Translations under genes and position numbers: made by a program
In this document: positions 59,902 through 64,000 of the stretch, one piece after another
How the letters are laid out: each line of letters begins with the position of its first letter
How positions within the stretch are numbered: the first letter of the stretch is position 1
Assembly: GCA_031363915.1 (NCBI GenBank)
Contig: JANLVI010000010.1
Coordinates: forward strand, 124,001-188,000
Length of the DNA stretch: 64,000 nt
Reading direction: 5' to 3'
From: JANLVI01 sp031363915
GTDB taxonomy: Bacteria > Vulcanimicrobiota > Vulcanimicrobiia > Vulcanimicrobiales > Vulcanimicrobiaceae
The notes under the pieces: model-generated
What the model saw: the letters and a program-made list of their open reading frames with translations, nothing else
Database searches by the model: none
Told to the model about the DNA's origin: nothing

Positions 59902-61017
59902 ATGGACTTAGCCTTTACCCCCGAGGAACGTGCGTTCCGTGATGACGCGCGGCGCTTCATCGCCGAACATCTGCCGGGCGACGTGCGCGCGAAGGTGCAA
60001 GCTAACGAGTCGCTCGAGAAAGATGACTTCGCACGTTGGCACGCGGTGCTCTACAAACACGGCTGGGCCGCACCGAATTGGCCGAGTCAATTCGGTGGAC
60101 CGGGTTGGAACGCCGTGCAGCGCCATATTTTCAGCGAAGAACTCGCGTATGGTTGGGCGCCTCGATTGCCGCCCTTCGGCCTCGTCATGGTCGCGCCGAT
60201 CATCATGGAATTTGGAAACGACGCGCAGCGGGCACGCTACCTCCCGAAAATTCTCTCCGGTGAGGAGTGGTGGTGCCAGGGCTACTCCGAAACCGGTGCG
60301 GGCTCGGACCTTGCCGCGCTCGATACGCGGGCGGAACGCGACGGCGATCTCTACGTCGTGAACGGCACGAAGACATGGATCACGTTCGCTCAGTATGCGG
60401 ATTGGATCTTCGTGCTCGTACGTACCAATCAGCAGGCAAAAAAACAAGAGGGCATCTCCTTCATCCTCGTCGACATGAAAACGCCCGGCGTCACGGTACG
60501 GCCGATCGTTACAATCGACGGCGGAAAAGAGATCAACGAAGTGATCTTCGAAAATGCACGCGTGCCGATCGAAAACCGTGTCGGTGACGAAGGCGCGGGC
60601 TGGACGTATGCCAAGTTCTTGCTCGAACACGAACGCACCGGGACCGCGGGTGTCGCACGCTGCCGCCAGCAACTCGTCCAGCTCAAAGAGCGTCTCGCCT
60701 CAGACGGCATCGATGACGAGCGCATTCTCGACCGGATGGCGCTTGTCGAAATCGAACTCGACGCGCTCGCGTACACCGAACTGCGCACGCTCGCGGCCGA
60801 GTCGGCCGGCGCACGGCCGGGACCGGAATCATCGATTTTAAAAATTAAAGGCACGCAGATCCAGCAGGCTCTCACCGAACTTGCGCTCGATGCGGCCGGT
60901 CCCTACGCCGACCAACTCGCGGCGAACGCGTATTTCAACTATCGTAAAACTTCGATCTACGCCGGATCGAACGAAATCCAGAAAACGATCATCGCCAAAC
61001 GCATCCTCAAACTTTAA
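59902..61017 (+). CDS. Acyl-CoA dehydrogenase
   Basis: 371 aa. 'MDLAFTPEERAFRDDARRFIAEHLP', 'GWAAPNWPSQFGGPGWNAVQRHIFSEELA', FAD-site 'WWCQGYSETGAGSDLAALDTRAERDGDLYVVNGTKTWITFAQYADWIFVLVRT' and C-terminal 'YFNYRKTSIYAGSNEIQKTIIAKRIL'. The 'SETGAGSDLA' and 'GSNEIQ' signatures suit large-subunit members of heteromeric dehydrogenases acting on steroid-like or dicarboxylic CoA esters. The following gene encodes a second, smaller-type dehydrogenase 11 nt away, so a heterotetramer is likely. Confidence 0.94.
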   Translation: MDLAFTPEERAFRDDARRFIAEHLPGDVRAKVQANESLEKDDFARWHAVLYKHGWAAPNWPSQFGGPGWNAVQRHIFSEELAYGWAPRLPPFGLVMVAPIIMEFGNDAQRARYLPKILSGEEWWCQGYSETGAGSDLAALDTRAERDGDLYVVNGTKTWITFAQYADWIFVLVRTNQQAKKQEGISFILVDMKTPGVTVRPIVTIDGGKEINEVIFENARVPIENRVGDEGAGWTYAKFLLEHERTGTAGVARCRQQLVQLKERLASDGIDDERILDRMALVEIELDALAYTELRTLAAESAGARPGPESSILKIKGTQIQQALTELALDAAGPYADQLAANAYFNYRKTSIYAGSNEIQKTIIAKRILKL

Positions 61018-61028
61018 GGAACGGCACG

Positions 61029-62114
61029 ATGGACTTCACACTCTCCGCCGAGCAGCTCATGATCAAAGATTCCGTCACGCGCTTCACCGCAGAGCCCCCC
61101 AAAGGCGACCCGTGGCCGACTTTTGCGGAACTCGGCTGGCTCGCACTCGGCGCCCCGGAAGATCTCGGCGGGTTCGGTGGTCCGCTCGAAACGATGATTC
61201 TGATGGAGGCCTTCGGCAAAGGCCTCGTCACGGCGCCGTATGTCGCGCAAGTGGTCCTCGCGGGTTCGATCTTGCGTCTTGCCGAGCGGACCGACTTGCT
61301 CGAAGCGCTCGTCGACGGGAACGCACGCTTCGCCGTGGCGTACGAAGAACCGCACGCGCGACACGATCCCGCGCGCGTGGCGACGATCGCGATGTGTCAA
61401 GGCGATGGGTATGTCCTGGGGGGCAGCAAAGTGCGCGTGCTCGGCGCGAGCAGCGCTGCGTCGCTCATCGTCTCCGCGCGTTTGGACACGCACGACGGTG
61501 AGATCGGACTCTTCTCCGTGCCCGCGAGCGCGCCCGGCGTTGAGATTCACGAGCTCGCAAGCGAAGACGGACACGACGTCGCCGCGGTCGGCCTTGACAA
61601 CGTGCGCGTCACCGCGATCGACTATCTTACCGCAAACGGTCTGCCGATTTTGGAACACGCGCTCGACATCGCGACGGCAGCGCTTTGTGCCGAGGCGGTC
61701 GGCATCATGAGCGTCTTACACGACGTCACCCTCGACTACCTGAAGCACCGGACGCAGTTCGGCGTGGCGATCGGATCGTTCCAAGCGCTGCAACATCGCA
61801 TGGCCGAGATGTTCACGGAACTCGAACTCGCTCGTTCGATGTCGTACGTCGCCGCGATGACGGTCGCAGATGGAGGCGAAGGACGAACGCGAGCGATCTC
61901 AGGTGCAAAAATACAGATCGCGCGCTCGGGCAGGTTCATCGGCCAGAACGCAATCCAACTACACGGCGCAATCGGGATGACCGAGGAATATAAGATCGGC
62001 CACTACTTCAAGCGTATGACCACGCTCGAACGACTGCTCGGCGATAGTGATTATCATCTCGCCCGCTTCGTCGCAAGTGAACGCACTCCGCAGCGAACAC
62101 CGGTGACCGCCTAG
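61029..62114 (+). CDS. Acyl-CoA dehydrogenase, small-subunit type
   Basis: 361 aa, ATG at 61029 with AAGGA nine nt upstream. Compact dehydrogenase: 'MDFTLSAEQLMIKDSVTRFTAEPPK', 'GWLALGAPEDLGGFGGPLETMILMEAFGKGLVTAPYV', 'AEAVGIMSVLHDVTLDYLKHRTQFGVAIGSFQALQHRMAEMFTELELARSMSYVAAM', 'QLHGAIGMTEEYKIGHYFKRM'. The central substrate motifs are diverged, as in PimD/FadE small subunits. With the preceding gene it probably forms an alpha2beta2 enzyme. Confidence 0.93.
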   Translation: MDFTLSAEQLMIKDSVTRFTAEPPKGDPWPTFAELGWLALGAPEDLGGFGGPLETMILMEAFGKGLVTAPYVAQVVLAGSILRLAERTDLLEALVDGNARFAVAYEEPHARHDPARVATIAMCQGDGYVLGGSKVRVLGASSAASLIVSARLDTHDGEIGLFSVPASAPGVEIHELASEDGHDVAAVGLDNVRVTAIDYLTANGLPILEHALDIATAALCAEAVGIMSVLHDVTLDYLKHRTQFGVAIGSFQALQHRMAEMFTELELARSMSYVAAMTVADGGEGRTRAISGAKIQIARSGRFIGQNAIQLHGAIGMTEEYKIGHYFKRMTTLERLLGDSDYHLARFVASERTPQRTPVTA

Positions 62115-62153
62115 CGGTGTTAGACCTCGGCCCGCCACGGGTACTCTTGGAAC

Positions 62154-62270
62154 ATGGGCTTTCTCTTCGGTATCGTGCGCGTCATCCTGACGGTCTTTAC
62201 GATCGCTATCGCCATCCTCGTCGTCGTCGACGGCTCGCTCTTGGCGAATCTGCTGCGCAAGCGGAAGTAG
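62154..62270 (+). CDS. Small single-pass membrane protein
   Basis: 38 aa: MGFLFGIVRVIL... with one transmembrane helix 'VILTVFTIAIAILVVVDGSLL' and a basic tail 'ANLLRKRK'. A weak TTGGAA site precedes the ATG. It is too short for standard calling but has clean coding composition and fits the gap between the dehydrogenase and the kinase genes. Function unknown. Confidence 0.55.
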   Translation: MGFLFGIVRVILTVFTIAIAILVVVDGSLLANLLRKRK

Positions 62271-62307
62271 CAAGAGTTCGCGCGTAAGAGCGCGCATTGG
62301 AAGATAG

Positions 62308-63408
62308 ATGAAACCGCAGGTGGTCGTCGCCGACGACCTCACCGGCGCGTGCGACACCGGGGCCGCGTTTGCAACGGTGGGGACTCGCGTTCACGTTTTC
62401 GGCGAGTATGACGACTCGGAAATCGGAACCACCGGCGCCGATGTCATCGTCGTCGATTGCGATACCCGACATCGAAGCGAAGATGAAGCGTACGCGCGCG
62501 TCTCAGCCGTCTTAGCGCGCGTGCGCCCCGAGCGGCCCGATGAACTCTTCGTCAAAATCGACTCAACACTACGGGGACCGATCGCAGGCGTCGTGCGCGC
62601 GGCGCTCGACGCGTTTCCAGACGCCCACGCCGTCGCAGCGCCGGCCTTTCCCAACCAGCGTCGCATCACGCGCGCTGGCGTGCAGCTCGTCGACGGTATG
62701 CCCGTCCACGTCGGCGCGGTCTTCGACGCGCGTGCGCCGATCCGCAATTCCGATATAGGGAAGGCGATCGCGGCGTCCGAGCGCGTGCGCGTGCACGATG
62801 CTGAAACCGACGCCGATCTCGATGCGGGTGCCCGACAATCCGGCAGCATCTGGATCGGGTCGGCCGGGATCGCCGCGGCACACGCGCGCAAGCGCGGCAT
62901 CGTGCCGCCCGTTCTGCCCTCGACGCATGGCATCGTCATCGTGGCCGGAACGACCAACGCCGTCACGCACGCGCAGCTCGCCGAACTCGAATCGGGCGGC
63001 GTCGTCGTCGAGCGCGTATCGCCCGGCGATTTGCTGATCGAGAACGAACGTCTGCGCTCGCTTCGGCGGCGACTCGAGAGCGTCTCGTCGAGCGGCGCGT
63101 CTTTCGCGCTTGCGCTCGATCCGCGCGTCCGTGTCGTCGACCACGCCGCAGTGCTCTCCGCCTTGTCCGGTTTTATCACAAGTCTGCCGTACGATCCGCG
63201 CGTCACGTTGCTCGCGACCGGCGGTGAGACGGCGCGTGCCCTCTGCCGTGCACTCGGCATCCAGGTGCTGCAGCCGATCGGCGAGGTCGCCTCGGGCATC
63301 CCGCTCTCGCTCGCACGCGGCCGGGACGCCCGGATCATCACGAAGGCCGGCGGATTCGGCGAGCTCGACGCCCTTGCCAGGATCGTTGCATCCGCCGCCC
63401 GCACCTAA
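62308..63408 (+). CDS. Four-carbon acid sugar kinase family (DUF1537) protein
   Basis: 366 aa. N-terminal 'VVVADDLTGACDTGAAFATVGTRVHVFGEYDD', 'DCDTRHRSEDEAYARVSAVLARVRPERPDELFVKIDSTLRGPIAGVVRAALDAF', 'AAPAFPNQRRITRAGVQLVDGMPVH', and nucleotide-binding C-terminal half 'LLATGGETARALCRALGIQVLQPIGEVASGIPLSLARG'. Relatives (OtnK, DtnK, LtnK) phosphorylate C4 sugar acids such as threonate. The pdxA-family gene beginning 5 nt downstream would oxidise and decarboxylate the 4-phosphate, the established pairing in threonate catabolism. The protein is somewhat shorter than the usual ~420 aa. Confidence 0.92.
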   Translation: MKPQVVVADDLTGACDTGAAFATVGTRVHVFGEYDDSEIGTTGADVIVVDCDTRHRSEDEAYARVSAVLARVRPERPDELFVKIDSTLRGPIAGVVRAALDAFPDAHAVAAPAFPNQRRITRAGVQLVDGMPVHVGAVFDARAPIRNSDIGKAIAASERVRVHDAETDADLDAGARQSGSIWIGSAGIAAAHARKRGIVPPVLPSTHGIVIVAGTTNAVTHAQLAELESGGVVVERVSPGDLLIENERLRSLRRRLESVSSSGASFALALDPRVRVVDHAAVLSALSGFITSLPYDPRVTLLATGGETARALCRALGIQVLQPIGEVASGIPLSLARGRDARIITKAGGFGELDALARIVASAART

Positions 63409-63413
63409 ACGCC

Positions 63414-64000
63414 ATGCTTCCGCGAATCGGCTTGACCATGGGTGATGCAAGCGGCGTTGGCCCCGAGATCATCGCAAAAGCTCTCGCGCATCGCGACGTC
63501 TACGAGCGCGCTCGGCCGCTCGTGATCGGCAGCGCTGAGCGGATGCTTCGCGCAATGAAGATCGTCGGATCGCCGCAAGCGCTGCGCGTCGTCGTCGATG
63601 CATCGACATCCGGCGCCGATCCGCAGACGCTCGACTGCATCGACGTCGGGAGCCTCCCGGCGGATCTGCCGTTCGGACAGATTTCGAGCGCTGCGGGGCA
63701 CGCTGCATATCAGTATTTGGAGACCGCGCACGCGCTTGCAAGCGCACGCGCCATCGATGCTGTCTGCACCGCACCGCTGAACAAAGAGGCGCTTCACGCC
63801 GGCGGACATCTTTTTCCGGGGCATACGGAGATCTTCGCCGAGCTCAGCGGTACGAGCGATTTTGCGATGATGCTGACGGCGCCCGGCTTGCGCGTCATCC
63901 ACGTGACGACGCACGTCGGTTTGATCGACGCCGTCGCGCGTATCACACCCGCACGCGTCGAACGTGTCGTGCGACTCGCGGATGAAACGTTACGCCGCGC
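63414..64000 (+). CDS. PdxA-family dehydrogenase, N-terminal part (cut by window edge)
   Basis: Open from the ATG at 63414 through the end of the window (195 residues). 'MLPRIGLTMGDASGVGPEIIAKALAH' is the PdxA opening; then 'AGHAAYQYLETAHALASARAIDAVCTAPLNKEALHAGGHLFPGHTEIFAELSGTSDFAMMLTAPGLRVIHVTTHVGL' includes the conserved metal His in 'PGHTE' and 'TTHV'. PdxA oxidises 4-phosphohydroxy-threonine in pyridoxal-phosphate synthesis; PdxA2 acts on threonate-4-phosphate. Directly after a DUF1537 kinase, the PdxA2 role is more likely, so no gene symbol is given. Confidence 0.9.
   Translation, partial: MLPRIGLTMGDASGVGPEIIAKALAHRDVYERARPLVIGSAERMLRAMKIVGSPQALRVVVDASTSGADPQTLDCIDVGSLPADLPFGQISSAAGHAAYQYLETAHALASARAIDAVCTAPLNKEALHAGGHLFPGHTEIFAELSGTSDFAMMLTAPGLRVIHVTTHVGLIDAVARITPARVERVVRLADETLRR

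Noticed and set aside
58751..59911. 386-codon plus-strand frame across the phosphotransferase and SDR genes
   Set aside because: It crosses two clear genes in the wrong frames and is Arg-rich. Not protein-like.
1..64000. CRISPR arrays, insertion sequences, rRNA and tRNA genes
   Set aside because: I saw no regularly spaced repeats, transposase motifs, terminal inverted repeats, or tRNA/rRNA signatures while reading both strands. Short or degenerate cases could be missed without a covariance search.

Overview
The window is gene-dense, high-GC bacterial chromosome from a diderm. It encodes an RND efflux permease, a TonB-dependent receptor, an outer-membrane cytochrome-porin-like protein and several lipoproteins. 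Overlapping stop/start codons (GTGA, ATGA, TGATG) occur in nearly every operon. Gene content and protein style recall Candidatus Eremiobacterota (WPS-2) and related lineages, but that placement is inference; no rRNA or tRNA gene was recognised.

Layout. 0-4 kb (minus): BlaI-type repressor, M56 membrane peptidase, a fused efflux adaptor and an RND permease, with an operator/promoter over the blaI start codon. 4-5.6 kb (minus): tandem UspA protein and a small ATP-grasp protein. 5.8-9.7 kb (minus): a tight seven-gene operon with a standalone CuA-type cupredoxin, a Cyc2-like monoheme cytochrome/beta-barrel protein, two small proteins, a flavin split-barrel protein, a CHAD protein and a monoheme cytochrome c; a second CuA-type protein is divergent at 9.8 kb. 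10.3-11.2 kb and 16.3 kb: three members of an unrecognised protein family. 11.3-12.7 kb: soluble histidine kinase and OmpR-type regulator. 12.7-16.2 kb: acetate kinase and phosphoketolase, convergent. 16.7-18.8 kb: nitroreductase-like lipoprotein and a second UspA protein. 18.8-22.6 kb (plus): ba3-type cytochrome oxidase (39-aa subunit IIa-like protein, subunits II and I, SCO). 22.7-25.4 kb: PanE, an NHL-like lipoprotein, a thioredoxin. 25.5-26.5 kb: decayed genes, including a molybdenum hydroxylase remnant. 26.6-29.4 kb: TonB-dependent receptor. 29.4-31.1 kb: SoxD/SoxC-like pair. 31-37.3 kb: TPR, beta-propeller, BON, carbonic-anhydrase-like, aminotransferase and VOC genes. 37.3-41.4 kb (minus): rpsR-rplI-lon-dnaB. 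41.4-47.3 kb: lipoprotein, TPR-LuxR regulator, a partial tandem duplication that made a chimeric gene, and a GGDEF-EAL protein. 47.4-62.1 kb: a fatty-acid/acyl-CoA catabolic island with a Liv ABC transporter. 62.1-64 kb: a 38-aa membrane protein, a DUF1537 sugar-acid kinase and a truncated pdxA-family gene.

How it fits together. The cytochrome-porin/CuA operon, the ba3 oxidase operon and SoxCD could together form a lithotrophic chain from an outer-membrane donor through periplasmic carriers to oxygen. Phosphoketolase plus acetate kinase gives substrate-level ATP from sugar phosphates, and the 47-62 kb island imports and beta-oxidises acyl compounds. The operon at 5.8-9.7 kb is the best candidate for an undescribed system.
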